From Sediminibacterium roseum (lineage in GTDB: Bacteria; Bacteroidota; Bacteroidia; Chitinophagales; Chitinophagaceae): a stretch of DNA of 64,000 nucleotides. The position numbers were made by a program, and so were the translations under genes. The DNA is taken from contig NZ_JAACJS010000002.1 of assembly GCF_009939005.1 (NCBI RefSeq), forward strand, positions 980,685 through 1,044,684, given 5' to 3'. The notes beneath the pieces are model-generated. The model ran no database searches, had not been told where the DNA came from, and saw nothing but the letters and a program-made list of their open reading frames with translations. This document shows, piece after piece, positions 24,829 to 34,166 of this stretch (its first letter is position 1; the number at the start of each line of letters is the position of its first letter).

Positions 24829-25542
24829 ATGAACGACGTCATCATCCGCCTCGAAGACATCCAGAAAAGTTATTTCATGGGTACGCAGGCCATTCCTGTT
24901 TTGAAGGGCATAACGCTTGATATTTTCAAGAACGAGTATGTGGCGCTCATGGGCCCGTCGGGTAGCGGTAAGAGTACGCTGATGAATATCCTGGGCTGCC
25001 TCGATTCTCCCACAGGCGGCAGGTACATTCTCAATGGCAAAGATGTAAGCAAGATGGTAGACGATGACCTCGCCGAAGTGCGCAATACAGAGATCGGTTT
25101 CGTGTTCCAGCAATTCAACCTGCTGCCGCGTTTAACGGCGGCGGAGAATGTGGCGCTCCCGCTGATCTATGCCGGGGTGAGCAAGAAAGAACGGATTGAA
25201 AGATCGATGGAGGCCTTGCATAAAGTTGGGCTCGCAGAACGCAGTCACCATAAATCGAACGAGCTCAGCGGCGGGCAGATCCAGCGTGTGGCCATCGCCC
25301 GTGCGTTGGTGAACAATCCTTCGCTCCTGCTTGCAGACGAGCCCACCGGTAACCTCGATACAAAAACGTCGGTTGAAGTGATGGAGATCTTCGGCAAGAT
25401 CCAGGAGGCGGGTAACACGGTTGTGCTCGTGACCCACGAAGAAGACATCGCCAATTACGCCCACCGCGTGGTTCGTTTAAGGGATGGACTGGTGGAAACA
25501 GATACGCAGAAAAGCAGCTGGCAAATGGGCGCAGGGAAATAG
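24829..25542 (+). CDS. ABC transporter ATP-binding protein, MacB/LolD type
   Basis: A 237-residue ATPase of the MacB/LolD class. It has Walker [10 protein letters not shown] at about 43-51, Q-loop [22 protein letters not shown], signature [15 protein letters not shown] at about 145-159, Walker [13 protein letters not shown] and the H-loop VLVTHEED. Such ATPases pair with MacB-like permeases that export lipoproteins, peptides or drugs, but no permease gene lies beside it, so its partner is elsewhere. It follows gatC after 100 bases and precedes the cobalamin adenosyltransferase by 60. Confidence 0.88.
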   Translation: MNDVIIRLEDIQKSYFMGTQAIPVLKGITLDIFKNEYVALMGPSGSGKSTLMNILGCLDSPTGGRYILNGKDVSKMVDDDLAEVRNTEIGFVFQQFNLLPRLTAAENVALPLIYAGVSKKERIERSMEALHKVGLAERSHHKSNELSGGQIQRVAIARALVNNPSLLLADEPTGNLDTKTSVEVMEIFGKIQEAGNTVVLVTHEEDIANYAHRVVRLRDGLVETDTQKSSWQMGAGK

Positions 25543-25602
25543 TTATCCTGCATCCTGCCCGGTTTTGCTCCAATCGCCAACTTTTACTCCAAACGCTAAA
25601 TC

Positions 25603-26163
25603 ATGGCTCTCAAAATATATACTAAAACAGGCGACCAGGGAAAGACATCGCTTATCGGCGGAACGAAAGTGCCTAAGAGTCATATACGCATTGAAGCGTA
25701 TGGTACGGTGGATGAGTTGAATTCATACATCGGTTTGGTGGGCGATCTGTTGGCCGACGATCATTCCAGGAAAATACTGAAGGAGATCCAGGACCGGCTC
25801 TTTACCATTGGTTCATCGCTTGCCTGCGATCCCGAAAAGGAGCCGTTGATGAAAATGCCCGATCTTAAAGAAGAAGACATCACACTGCTGGAACAGGAGA
25901 TCGATAAAATGAACGGGGTACTGCCCCCGATGAAATCATTTATTTTACCCGGCGGGCATGTAGCGGTATCAACAACGCATGTTGCGCGCTGCATCTGCAG
26001 GCGGGCGGAGCGCAGCTGTGTAAACATGCAGCAACAGGATGTTTTTGTGGATCCGCTCGTGATCAAATACCTCAACCGGTTGAGCGATCACCTGTTCGTG
26101 CTATCCCGTTACATCGGTCACCTGCTGAATGCTCCGGAGATCGCGTGGAAACCCAGGGTATAA
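25603..26163 (+). CDS. Cob(I)alamin adenosyltransferase, PduO type
   Basis: A 186-residue ATP:corrinoid adenosyltransferase that makes adenosylcobalamin, in the PduO/MMAB family. The N-terminal ATP-binding signature YTKTGDQGKTSLIGG covers about residues 6-20, followed by RIEAYGTVDELNSYIGL, FILPGG, ARCICRRAERSCV and LNRLSDHLFVLSRY, the conserved helix motifs of the trimeric fold. Length is normal. It suggests B12-dependent enzymes (for example methylmalonyl-CoA mutase or NrdJ) elsewhere in the genome. Confidence 0.92.
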   Translation: MALKIYTKTGDQGKTSLIGGTKVPKSHIRIEAYGTVDELNSYIGLVGDLLADDHSRKILKEIQDRLFTIGSSLACDPEKEPLMKMPDLKEEDITLLEQEIDKMNGVLPPMKSFILPGGHVAVSTTHVARCICRRAERSCVNMQQQDVFVDPLVIKYLNRLSDHLFVLSRYIGHLLNAPEIAWKPRV

Positions 26164-26165
26164 GT

Positions 26166-26200
26166 ACGGGGTACGAAATGAGATGCAGTCCGTACCCCGT
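26166..26200. terminator. Hairpin between converging pduO-type and DUF4199 genes
   Basis: ACGGGGTACG (26166-26175) pairs perfectly with CGTACCCCGT (26191-26200) around a 15-base loop, followed by GGTTTT. It starts three bases after the adenosyltransferase stop. Confidence 0.65.
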
Positions 26201-26216
26201 GGTTTTAAACACGATG

Positions 26217-26732
26217 CTAACTTTGTGCTTTTGCCGCCCCTCTCCTGAATATTGCCGAGCCGATGAGTGAAAGAACCAGTCCGAAACCCATCATAAGTAC
26301 AAAGAGAAAACAGTACGAGAGCACTGATCCGCCGGAACTCATGTCTACCATCTTTAAGTGGGCATCTATTACCTGCTGCGAGGCGCCGGTGGCTGTGATT
26401 TTGGCGCGTTCGAATTCCATCAGGGTTGGTTTGAATTGCGTGTTGATCACTTCCCCATAAATACTATAGATGATCACAACGCCGATGCTGTAGATAACAG
26501 CAACCGTCATCCCGGCCTTTACCCCCTGGCCAAAACTGAGCGCGCCCTGTTGTTTTCTTGTCTGGTAAATGGCAACAAAGATCAGCACATAATATACCAG
26601 TGCGCCGAGCATTCTTGCATATTGTCCTGTTTCGTGGTTGGTGGTGTTGTAACCGAGTACGTGTTCGATAACGGTCCATACAAGGGTGAACAGCAGCGCG
26701 TACACCCCGAATTTTACAGCGGGCGTTTTCAT
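26217..26732 (-). CDS. DUF4199 family membrane protein
   Basis: A 171-residue membrane protein of the DUF4199 family, common in Bacteroidota and of unknown function. Four hydrophobic segments are visible at about 8-27, 42-60, 68-92 and 137-160, with the typical LSFGQGVKAGM motif before helix 3 and a soluble stretch of about 40 residues (QFKPTLMEFERAKI) between helices 3 and 4. Possibly in one unit with the LolD-type ATPase upstream, though 95 bases separate them. Confidence 0.8.
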   Translation of the reverse strand: MKTPAVKFGVYALLFTLVWTVIEHVLGYNTTNHETGQYARMLGALVYYVLIFVAIYQTRKQQGALSFGQGVKAGMTVAVIYSIGVVIIYSIYGEVINTQFKPTLMEFERAKITATGASQQVIDAHLKMVDMSSGGSVLSYCFLFVLMMGFGLVLSLIGSAIFRRGAAKAQS

Positions 26733-26827
26733 ATGGCAGTAGTTTTGGTTTACCCTAATATACTCAGAAGTTGGGAGTTTGGCGCCGGGAGCGGGTTTTA
26801 ATTAAGCACATTAGGGTTTGCCCTGTA

Positions 26828-27481
26828 TCAGCTTACCATCATCCCATCCCGCATATGCAGGGTGCGGTCGCTCATATTGGCCAGCTCCTCGTTGTGGGTT
26901 ACGATGAGGAATGTCTGGTTGAAATCGTTGCGGAGGCTTACGAACAATTCGTGCAGTTCGCGGGCATTGGTGCTGTCGAGGTTGCCGGTGGGTTCGTCGG
27001 CGAATACGATGGAGGGGTTGTTGATCAGCGCCCGGGCCACCGCCACCCGTTGCTGCTCACCGCCTGAAAGTTGCTGCGGCTTGTTCTCCATGCGGTCCTG
27101 GAGCCCTAAAGTTGTTAACAGTTGGATGGCCCTTGCGGCGGTCTCCTTTTTTTTCTGGCCCGCTATCCATGCCGGTATGCAAACGTTTTCCAGTGCGCTG
27201 AATTCGGGCAGCAGGTGGTGGAACTGGAAAACAAAACCAATGTGTTTGTTGCGGAAAGCTGCAAGCTTTTTGCCCGTGAGCTGGTCTATGCGTTCGCCCT
27301 TCAGCCAGATGGCGCCGGAATCAGGTTTGTCAAGGGTTCCAAGGATATGGAGCAATGTACTTTTACCAGCGCCCGAAGACCCTACAATGCTTACGATCTC
27401 ACCCTGGCGGACCTCAAGATCCACACCTTTCAGTACGGTTAATTCGTTGTATTTCTTCTTGATCTGTTCGGCTTTGAGCAT
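26828..27481 (-). CDS. lolD: Lipoprotein-releasing type ABC ATPase (LolD-like)
   Basis: A 217-residue ATPase with Walker [10 protein letters not shown] at about 34-42, Q-loop [18 protein letters not shown], signature [15 protein letters not shown] at about 138-152, Walker [13 protein letters not shown] and H-loop LIVTHNEEL. The [11 protein letters not shown]-loop is the form I associate with LolD, which drives release of lipoproteins from the inner membrane with LolC/E permeases; those are not in this window. Alternative: another MacB-type ATPase. Confidence 0.82.
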   Translation of the reverse strand: MLKAEQIKKKYNELTVLKGVDLEVRQGEIVSIVGSSGAGKSTLLHILGTLDKPDSGAIWLKGERIDQLTGKKLAAFRNKHIGFVFQFHHLLPEFSALENVCIPAWIAGQKKKETAARAIQLLTTLGLQDRMENKPQQLSGGEQQRVAVARALINNPSIVFADEPTGNLDSTNARELHELFVSLRNDFNQTFLIVTHNEELANMSDRTLHMRDGMMVS

Positions 27482-27575
27482 CCCGGTGGGTTAAATTATG
27501 GATACAAACGTACAACAGGACGGCAGTTCGGCACGAATTTTTAAACATTTCTTCATGAAAAGATGAAAACTCACA

Positions 27576-27606
27576 TTTGGTGGTTTCGTTTATACGGCTA
27601 CATTTG
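27576..27606 (+). promoter_or_regulatory. Consensus Bacteroidota promoter of the DUF2795 gene
   Basis: TTTG at 27576-27579, a 19-base spacer, then TACATTTG at 27599-27606: an exact match to TTTG-N19-TAnnTTTG. The ATG at 27628 follows 21 bases after the -7 element. This is the best promoter in the window and supports the phylum assignment. Confidence 0.78.
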
Positions 27607-27627
27607 CAAAAAATTAAAAGGTAAAAT

Positions 27628-27849
27628 ATGTTCTGGACATTAGAATTGGCAAGTTACCTGGAAGAGGCCCCCTGGCCGGCAACAAAAGACGAGCTGATCG
27701 ATTATTCGATCCGCAGCGGCGCACCGCTCGAAGTGGTAGAGAACCTGCAGGAGCTGGAAGACGAAGGAGAGGTGTACGAGAGCATCGAAGACATCTGGCC
27801 CGATTACCCGAGCCAGGAAGACTTTATGTTCAACGAAGACGAATACTGA
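27628..27849 (+). CDS. DUF2795 family small acidic protein
   Basis: A 73-residue, very acidic protein (FWTLELASYLEEAPWPATKDELID at its start, ending FNEDEY) of the DUF2795 family, unknown in function but strongly conserved in Bacteroidota. It has no signal peptide or cysteines and looks like a small helical DNA- or protein-binding fold. It is monocistronic, with a consensus promoter upstream and a strong terminator downstream, the layout of a highly expressed housekeeping gene. Confidence 0.8.
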   Translation: MFWTLELASYLEEAPWPATKDELIDYSIRSGAPLEVVENLQELEDEGEVYESIEDIWPDYPSQEDFMFNEDEY

Positions 27850-27930
27850 GCCCGCACCGGCTTCCCGTGAAACAGGAGGCATATGTGTGTGCCTGCGGGG
27901 CTGTTGTTCCCGCATCAAAATACCGATGTA

Positions 27931-27962
27931 AAAAAGCCATTCAGTTTTTGAATGGCTTTTTT
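27931..27962. terminator. Strong bidirectional terminator
   Basis: AAAAAGCCATTCA (27931-27943) pairs perfectly with TGAATGGCTTTTT (27949-27961) over 13 bases around a 5-base loop, with T- and A-runs on the two sides. It separates the converging DUF2795 and DUF2911 genes. Confidence 0.92.
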
Positions 27963-27982
27963 GTTTGTTGCAGGTGTACCGA

Positions 27983-28525
27983 TCAACGTACGGTGAACTG
28001 AACCTCTCCGATGTGTTTTTCCCAACCGAGTGTGAGCGATGCTTTGCCATTGCCCAGCAGGGTAAGTTTGTAGTTCAGTTGCTCGATGGGTGCGCCGGGT
28101 GCGCTCATTTTCATTTTAACGCGCCCGAGGTCGTTCTCCGCTTTGTAGGTAAGCCCGCCCTGGCCCGTTTGTTTATTGATCACCAACTCCCAGTTATTGG
28201 CGTCGGCAATGTTTACAAACAGGGTATAATCCCCTTTGGGCACATCCAGGTTACCGATCTTCAGATCGGCATCGGTATGAAATGCTGTGGCCGCATTTGC
28301 GCCGGCGCGCCAGATCGGAAAGTTGGTTTCTTTAGAGATAAGGCCGGCTGCCCCGAATATATCCCTCCCTCTTACCGAAGGTGCCGAATATTTAACCGAG
28401 ATGGTTTTGCCTCCCAGCTCAACAGATGTCTGCGCCGCCGGGCTTTGCGCCGAAGCCATATGGGCAACCATGCAGAATGCAGTTGCCAGCATACCCTGGC
28501 GTGTGAAATGGATGATACGGTTCAT
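27983..28525 (-). CDS. DUF2911 family secreted protein
   Basis: A 180-residue exported protein of the DUF2911 family, function unknown. It has a signal peptide (about 1-26, with a basic start and cleavage after MASA-Q), then the family motifs VKYSAPSVRGRDIFG, WRAGANAATAF, LDVPKGDYTLFV and WELVINKQTGQ. The domain is predicted to be a periplasmic beta-sandwich. It lies 56 bases after the SemiSWEET gene in the same direction and could share its transcript. Confidence 0.82.
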   Translation of the reverse strand: MNRIIHFTRQGMLATAFCMVAHMASAQSPAAQTSVELGGKTISVKYSAPSVRGRDIFGAAGLISKETNFPIWRAGANAATAFHTDADLKIGNLDVPKGDYTLFVNIADANNWELVINKQTGQGGLTYKAENDLGRVKMKMSAPGAPIEQLNYKLTLLGNGKASLTLGWEKHIGEVQFTVR

Positions 28526-28581
28526 GGTTTTGATTTTAGTGATGATTCGATCCTGTTGTTCCCGACGGCAGCGCCAATACG

Positions 28582-28878
28582 CTAAGACAGTGGCGGCTGC
28601 TTTTTAAAGGTGATCTTGAAGTAAAGCAATACCAGCGTCAATGCCAGCACAATAAAATTGGCAACGATCACCGGGCCGCTGTCTACCGCGAAGCCATATA
28701 CCAGCCATACGATGGTGCTGAGTACAACGATCAGTACCATAAGTATACTCAGATCGCCCACACTTTTTGATTGCCACGACTTATATACCTGCGGTATAAA
28801 AGTGATGGCTGTTAAGAACGATCCGAAATAACCGATGTACGGGATCATATCGGGCGGTATGGCTGCTAATACGGGCAT
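28582..28878 (-). CDS. SemiSWEET family transporter
   Basis: A 98-residue membrane protein with three transmembrane helices (about 12-32, 41-60, 67-88), one triple-helix bundle of the MtN3/SWEET superfamily. The PQ-loop-like motif FIPQVYKSWQSKSVGDLS follows helix 1 and VWLVYG ends helix 2. SemiSWEETs work as dimers that move sugars along a gradient; the substrate here is unknown. It starts 8 bases after the fabI stop, so the two are almost certainly co-transcribed. Confidence 0.88.
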   Translation of the reverse strand: MPVLAAIPPDMIPYIGYFGSFLTAITFIPQVYKSWQSKSVGDLSILMVLIVVLSTIVWLVYGFAVDSGPVIVANFIVLALTLVLLYFKITFKKQPPLS

Positions 28879-28886
28879 ATGGTTGT

Positions 28887-29711
28887 TTATTCAGATTCTG
28901 AAATACCGAGTTTCTCTAATATCGCGTTGCTCACACCGGTTGATGAGTAGCCGCCATCGTGCAACAAATTCTGCATGGTCACCATCCTGGTAAGGTCGGA
29001 GAACAGCGTTACGCAGTAATTGGCGCAATCTTCAGCGCTGGCATTGCCCAGTGGGGAGATCGCATCGGCATAGTCAAAGAAATCGCCGAAACCTTTGATG
29101 CCTGTACCGGCCGTTGTTTTGGTTGGCGATTGGGAAACGGTATTGATGCGAACTTTCTTATCAACCGCATAATGGTAACCAAAACTGCGCGCGATCGATT
29201 CGAGCATCGCTTTGATATCGGCCATGTCTGTATAGAACGGGTAGGTTCGCTGCGCTGCCATGTAAGTAAGCGCAACCACGCTTCCCCATTCATTGATCGC
29301 ATCGAGCTTTTTGGCAACGGCGAGCATTTTGTGAAACGACATCGCGGATACATCGATGCCTTTATTGAAATAGTCGTAATTGAGTTCTGTGTATGGGATC
29401 TTTTTACGGATGTTCACGCTCATGCCGATCGAATGCAGCACAAAATCGATCTTGCCGCCCAATACTTCCTGGGATTGTGTGAAGAGTGTAGTAAGTTCTT
29501 CCACGCTTGTTGCATCTGCCGGTATGATCTTCGACCCGGTTTTCTCCGCCAGCTTGTTGATCTCTCCCATACGCATCGCGATGGGGGCATTGGTCAATAC
29601 AAAGGTTGCGCCTTCTTCGTGACATTTCTCCGCTACTTTCCAGGCGATCGAATTTTCATCCAGTGCGCCTGTGATAATACCACGTTTGCCTTTTAATAAG
29701 TTGTATGCCAT
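28887..29711 (-). CDS. fabI: Enoyl-[acyl-carrier-protein] reductase FabI
   Basis: FabI reduces the enoyl-ACP intermediate in the last step of each fatty-acid elongation cycle. The 274-residue product has the family form of the nucleotide-binding start (KRGIITGALDENSIAWKVAEK), VLHSIGMS and the catalytic Tyr/Lys spaced by seven in FYTDMADIK. The NTVSQSPTKTTAGTGIKGF segment corresponds to the substrate-binding loop. Length is normal. It heads a unit with the SemiSWEET gene. Confidence 0.92.
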   Translation of the reverse strand: MAYNLLKGKRGIITGALDENSIAWKVAEKCHEEGATFVLTNAPIAMRMGEINKLAEKTGSKIIPADATSVEELTTLFTQSQEVLGGKIDFVLHSIGMSVNIRKKIPYTELNYDYFNKGIDVSAMSFHKMLAVAKKLDAINEWGSVVALTYMAAQRTYPFYTDMADIKAMLESIARSFGYHYAVDKKVRINTVSQSPTKTTAGTGIKGFGDFFDYADAISPLGNASAEDCANYCVTLFSDLTRMVTMQNLLHDGGYSSTGVSNAILEKLGISESE

Positions 29712-29829
29712 AGTTGGTTTGTTTGAGGTGTAAAAGTAGAGAATAGCAACGAGCTTTGAGCTGTGCGCTCCGGGCTTTTTTGGGATGCGATACTTAGTGT
29801 AAAAAACAACGCCCTGGGTCCAAAACCGA

Positions 29830-31482
29830 TCAATTCATCATCTCCCTCGCATTCTCCAAAGCCGCTGCAGTAGGTTTCTCGCCGCTCAGCATGCGTGCGA
29901 TGGCGGTGATGCGTTCGTCTTGATCAAGCAGGCGTATGTTTGTTTTTACCGCATCGTTCCTGATCTCCTTGTACACGAAGAAATGCGCATTCGCCTTGCC
30001 CGCGATCTGCGGCTGGTGGGTGATGCAGATGATTTGCCGGTTTGATGCCAATCCTTTCATGATGAGTCCAACCTGTTTGGCCGCTTCTCCCGAAATACCC
30101 GTATCGATCTCATCAAAGATCATGGTGGGCAGATCGATGGATTGCGCCACGAGCGATTTGATGCACAACATCAGCCTGCTCAATTCGCCACCGCTCGCCA
30201 CTTTGCGTATGGGCTCGAAGCGGTTGCTTTTGTTGGCATCGAAAAGAAAATCGATCTGGTCTTTTCCGGATGCCTGCAGTGCAGTTTCTTTCAACTCCAC
30301 CTTCAACCGCGCATTGGGCATGCCTACCTGTGTAAGCAGGTGGTTCACTTTTTCTGCAAGCGGGTTTACCTGTTTGTGTCTTGCCTTCGAGATCTTCTCT
30401 GCGAGTGTATTTGCTTCGGTGAACAGGGCTGCTGCCTGTTTTTCTTTTGCTGCTATGGAATCGTCAATCTCGAGAACGGCTTTCAGTTTCTCTTCCAGTT
30501 CCGTTTGAATGGCGAGAAGCTGGTTTGTATTTTGTACGCCGTGTTTTTTTACAAGTTTATACCCCTCCATCAGGCGTTGGTTGATGAATTCGATCCGCTG
30601 TTCATCGTAGTTCACCGCATCGTTGATCCGGTCCACTTCGTCTGATATATCCTGCAATTCTATCTGCGCACTTTGCATTCTCTCTATCACGCCGGTAAGA
30701 TCTGGGTGGTAAGATGCGTATCCCTGCAATTGGTTGATGAGCTGTTTCAGTACCTGTACCAGTGGCTGTTCGCTTTCTTTCAGGTCAAAGTATACTTTTG
30801 ACAGTGTTGTTTTGATGCCTTCTGCGTTGCTCAATAATTTCAATTCAGCGTCGAGGTCCTCAAGCTCATTTTCTTTGAGGTTGATCTCGTTCAGTTCATT
30901 GAATAGGAACTGGTGGTAATCGAGTTCTTTGTTGAAATCTGTTTTTTGTTGCTGCAGCGCCATCAGTTCTTTGCCCGCGGTTTGCCATTGCTGGTATGCT
31001 TTCTGGTAGGAGGCAAGCGTTGTTTCATTGCCGGCGAGTGCATCCATTACCTGCCGCTGGAAATCCGAATCACCCAGTTCAAGCGTGTCGAATTGCTGGT
31101 GGAGGTCAACAAGAAGGGATGCAAGTCCTTTCAATTGCTGCAGTGTTGCGGGTGTGTCGTTGATGAAGGCGCGCGATTTGCCGTTGGCGGCGATCTCTCT
31201 TCTCAGAACAAGTTCTTCTTCCACATCAAATTCATTTTCCTGTAAAAATGCTGTGACTTGTTTTTTTGCATCAACGGTGAACGTTCCTTCGATAAAACAT
31301 TTTTTCTGTGTGTTTACCAAAACAGAACTATCGGCGCGTTCACCCAATATCAAACTGAGTGCGCCCATCAAAATGCTTTTTCCCGCGCCGGTCTCACCTG
31401 TGATGATATTTAGCTCCGGCGAAAAATCGATGGTGATCTCGTCGATGATGGCGTAGTTCTGTATGGAAAGTTTTTTTAGCAC
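29830..31482 (-). CDS. recN: DNA repair protein RecN
   Basis: RecN is an SMC-like ATPase recruited early to double-strand breaks. The 550-residue product has Walker A GETGAGKS at 29-36, long coiled coils between about 150 and 370, the ABC signature region GGELSRLMLCIKSL, Walker B PTMIFDEIDTGISG and the switch ICITHQPQIAGKA. Length and order are normal. It is preceded on the same strand by the TPR gene with 123 bases between. Confidence 0.94.
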   Translation of the reverse strand: MLKKLSIQNYAIIDEITIDFSPELNIITGETGAGKSILMGALSLILGERADSSVLVNTQKKCFIEGTFTVDAKKQVTAFLQENEFDVEEELVLRREIAANGKSRAFINDTPATLQQLKGLASLLVDLHQQFDTLELGDSDFQRQVMDALAGNETTLASYQKAYQQWQTAGKELMALQQQKTDFNKELDYHQFLFNELNEINLKENELEDLDAELKLLSNAEGIKTTLSKVYFDLKESEQPLVQVLKQLINQLQGYASYHPDLTGVIERMQSAQIELQDISDEVDRINDAVNYDEQRIEFINQRLMEGYKLVKKHGVQNTNQLLAIQTELEEKLKAVLEIDDSIAAKEKQAAALFTEANTLAEKISKARHKQVNPLAEKVNHLLTQVGMPNARLKVELKETALQASGKDQIDFLFDANKSNRFEPIRKVASGGELSRLMLCIKSLVAQSIDLPTMIFDEIDTGISGEAAKQVGLIMKGLASNRQIICITHQPQIAGKANAHFFVYKEIRNDAVKTNIRLLDQDERITAIARMLSGEKPTAAALENAREMMN

Positions 31483-31605
31483 CGGCTTTGGTTTGTGTTG
31501 TAATCGGTTGTTGGTGTATGGGCCTTATCGGGGGTGAAAGTTAATCTAGTTGCTCAATTCAGGCAAGCAGAATTTACTGTAAAAATACGGGTGAGAAACC
31601 TCATT

Positions 31606-33129
31606 TTATTCCCCTTTGCACCGCGCGATCCCTGATTTTGCCCGCTGGTCGAGGGAGTTCTTGTACTCGTGGTCCTCCATATCGATGCATTTCTGGTAAT
31701 AAGTGATCGCAAGCGCTTTCTGTCCTTTCTTTTCGTAGATCTGCCCGATCTGTAATGCGGCACGGGCAGCAAAATATTCTTTCCGGTTCTGCCCGATGTT
31801 GATGGCAACCAGGTAATTCCGGATCGCCTCGTCGCTTCTTCCCAGATCGTCGTTGATCCTGGCCATGCGGTAGGCGAACTCTAATTTTTCTTCGTCTTTC
31901 TGAAAATCATCTTCTGATTTGCCATGCAGCAATGCGGTTGCTTCGTTGTTGTAACCGCCATCGCTCAGCAGCCTTGCTTTGAGCAGCAGCATATTGGGCC
32001 ATTTGCCCGATTTGGCATCTTTCAGCGCCTGCTTGTCTGCATCTGCATCCGTGGCTCCTTTTTTGATCACGTTGGCGCGCGCCTCTTCCGCTTTTGCCAT
32101 GTTGCCCTGCAGGTAATAGCACCAGCTTAGTTTCTGGTACGCATCTTTCAGGTAAAATTTTCCTTTGAAATTATTGACGAACGCTTCCAGGTTTTTTGCC
32201 GCCTCCTGTGTTTCGAGGTGGTAGAGCCTTGTGAACCCGAGTTCAAAATCCCATACACCTGTTCGTAAATATTCGGGCGATTTGTTTCTTGCCAGTATCA
32301 CACTCTCTGCGTATTCCGATTGTTTGTTGTTGATGCCAAGATTGGCCGCCATGTAAGCGTGCAGGTGGTTGTTTACCAGGTCGAGCCTGCGTTGCTGCGT
32401 AAAGGCCAGCGCCTCTTCTTTTTTGTTCTCGATGTAGAACATGAGGTAAGGATAGATGAATGCCGCTTCGTTAAAGAACACGCGCGCCCAGGGGTCGTTG
32501 CTGTTCATAAACCCACGCACGGTTTTCATGCCTTCGGTAAGCGATCCTTTCATCCCAAAAATGCTCGCGAGCCATTTGTATCCTTTCGGAATGGTTCCGG
32601 TAACGGCCTGCAGGGAGCCATAGATCAGGTCGTTCGGGCCAAAAGTGGGAAACTGTTTTTTGTTGTCCTTGATGAGCGAATACGCCCTTTTAAAATCCCA
32701 GCCCGCATCCCACATCTTCCCAAACTTTATGGCCGATGCGGCTTTGTGCACACGCACCATGCTCAGGCAGTAATAATAAAACGGTGAGCTTTTCGGGCCT
32801 TCGGAAATCAAATTGATGCGCTCGAGGAATTTCGGGTACCGCACCGCATATTCCTTTGGATCCTCGTTGAGAAACAGAACATAGAAGTCAACATAACTTT
32901 CCAGTAGTTCGGGAATGAGGTTGTCCGGGTTCTGCTCCCTCGCTTTCTGCACCAGGGCCAGCCCGTTGTTGATCTTCAGCCTGGTGATCTCCTGGTAGGC
33001 CTGCTGGCAGGTAGAATTGAATTCAAATACTTTCTGGGCGCTTACAGAAAAGCAGCTCAAAAGCAATACGGTTATTAGGAACGGGGTTCTGATCTTGTTG
33101 TTTTTATGATGTGACAGGAATTGCAGCAT
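31606..33129 (-). CDS. Secreted tetratricopeptide-repeat protein
   Basis: A 507-residue exported protein with no assigned function. A basic N-terminus and hydrophobic stretch (about 14-31, TPFLITVLLLSCFSVSAQ) form a signal peptide with cleavage before QKVFEF. The rest is helical, with recognisable TPR-like units near 310-345 (DAYQKLSWCYYLQGNMAKAEEA) and 430-490 (ALQIGQIYEKKGQKALAITYY). It is probably a periplasmic or outer-membrane-facing scaffold. No lipobox cysteine is seen right after the cleavage site; the Cys in the hydrophobic core (LLSCFS) is a possible but poor lipobox. Confidence 0.75.
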   Translation of the reverse strand: MLQFLSHHKNNKIRTPFLITVLLLSCFSVSAQKVFEFNSTCQQAYQEITRLKINNGLALVQKAREQNPDNLIPELLESYVDFYVLFLNEDPKEYAVRYPKFLERINLISEGPKSSPFYYYCLSMVRVHKAASAIKFGKMWDAGWDFKRAYSLIKDNKKQFPTFGPNDLIYGSLQAVTGTIPKGYKWLASIFGMKGSLTEGMKTVRGFMNSNDPWARVFFNEAAFIYPYLMFYIENKKEEALAFTQQRRLDLVNNHLHAYMAANLGINNKQSEYAESVILARNKSPEYLRTGVWDFELGFTRLYHLETQEAAKNLEAFVNNFKGKFYLKDAYQKLSWCYYLQGNMAKAEEARANVIKKGATDADADKQALKDAKSGKWPNMLLLKARLLSDGGYNNEATALLHGKSEDDFQKDEEKLEFAYRMARINDDLGRSDEAIRNYLVAINIGQNRKEYFAARAALQIGQIYEKKGQKALAITYYQKCIDMEDHEYKNSLDQRAKSGIARCKGE

Positions 33130-33204
33130 GAACTAAATTATTGTGCCAGCCGGGATCAACCCGACCGCTTTATAAAAATCACACAAAAATCAGAATAAAC
33201 GATA

Positions 33205-33234
33205 AAAAAGAAAAGGAGCGCACTGCGCTCCTTT
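33205..33234 (-). terminator. Terminator of the zinc-ribbon gene
   Basis: AAAGGAGCGC (33212-33221) pairs with GCGCTCCTTT (33225-33234) around ACT. On the minus strand it is followed by a T-rich run (33211-33203). It lies 45 bases beyond the stop of the gene at 33280. Confidence 0.85.
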
Positions 33235-33279
33235 AATCTTATATCCATCTTGCTGTGGCTTTGCAGCACCAGCGGTTTT

Positions 33280-34035
33280 TTATTTTGCTTCTACGCTGTC
33301 GTTCAGGTCTGCATCAACCAGGATACGTCCGCAGTTTTCGCAAACGATGATCTTTTTGTGCAGGCGGATCTCGCTCTGGCGCTGTGGCGGAATCGAATTG
33401 AAGCAACCTCCGCAGGCATCCCTTTCTACAGGCACAACAGCCAAACCATTGCGGTAGCTCTTGCGGATGCGGTCGTAGCTGTACAGGAGGCGCTCGTCTA
33501 TGTGACTGCGTGCGTCACTGCTTTCCTTGTTGAAATGCGTTTCTTCTTTTTCCGTATCGGCGATGATCTTCTGGAGCTCGCCTTTTTTGTGGTTGAGAAC
33601 GCCTTCTTTCACGCCCACTTGTTTTTTAGCGATCTCGAGTGCCTTGATCTTTTCAGTCAGCTCCTCGTTCGCATCGCGGATGTGTTTTTCGGCCAGTTTG
33701 ATCTCGAGTTGCTGCATCTCGATCTCTTTATTGATCGCTTCAAACTCACGGTTGTTTTTTACGTTCTCGCTTTGTTTTTCGTATTTCGCGTTCAGGGCCT
33801 CACTTTCTTTGATGGCGTTTTTCTTTCCCTCAATAAATTCAGTGATACCATTGATCTCTTCTTCAATACGCGTCTGGCGGGCGGTTAAACCCTGAATTTC
33901 GTCTTCAAGGTCACTCACCTCCATCGGAAGTTCACCTTTCAGGATCTGGATCTCATCCAGTTTGCTGTCAATCTTCTGCAACCTCAAAAGGGTCACCAGT
34001 TTTTCTTCAACAGAGAAATCTTTAACTGAAGCCAT
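33280..34035 (-). CDS. Coiled-coil protein with C4-type zinc ribbon (zf-RING_7 family)
   Basis: A 251-residue soluble protein. Residues about 10-190 form a long antiparallel coiled coil rich in Glu, Lys and Ile; the C-terminus is a zinc ribbon with Cys 208 and 211 (ACGGC) and Cys 232 and 235 (CENCG). This architecture is the CT398/zf-RING_7 group, proposed to interact with nucleic acids or the sigma-54/secretion machinery in Chlamydia; no function is established in Bacteroidota. It precedes nothing on its strand and is ended by a clear terminator. The Nif3 gene lies 131 bases upstream in the same direction; the two are frequently adjacent in this phylum. Confidence 0.88.
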   Translation of the reverse strand: MASVKDFSVEEKLVTLLRLQKIDSKLDEIQILKGELPMEVSDLEDEIQGLTARQTRIEEEINGITEFIEGKKNAIKESEALNAKYEKQSENVKNNREFEAINKEIEMQQLEIKLAEKHIRDANEELTEKIKALEIAKKQVGVKEGVLNHKKGELQKIIADTEKEETHFNKESSDARSHIDERLLYSYDRIRKSYRNGLAVVPVERDACGGCFNSIPPQRQSEIRLHKKIIVCENCGRILVDADLNDSVEAK

Positions 34036-34166
34036 ACTTTAATTTGTTGTTTGTAGTTTGTTGTTTGTGGCTGGGTCACTGTTTACCGGGTTATCGTGGC
34101 GGGTCATTGAAAAACCAGCAAACCGTCAGCGAATGATCCAATAAACCAATCCATGATCCAACTTCC

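Noticed and set aside
33280..34035. DksA-like transcription factor
   Set aside because: The four-cysteine ribbon is C-terminal after a long antiparallel coiled coil, but the DksA coiled-coil tip motif and size do not fit; the zf-RING_7 group fits better.
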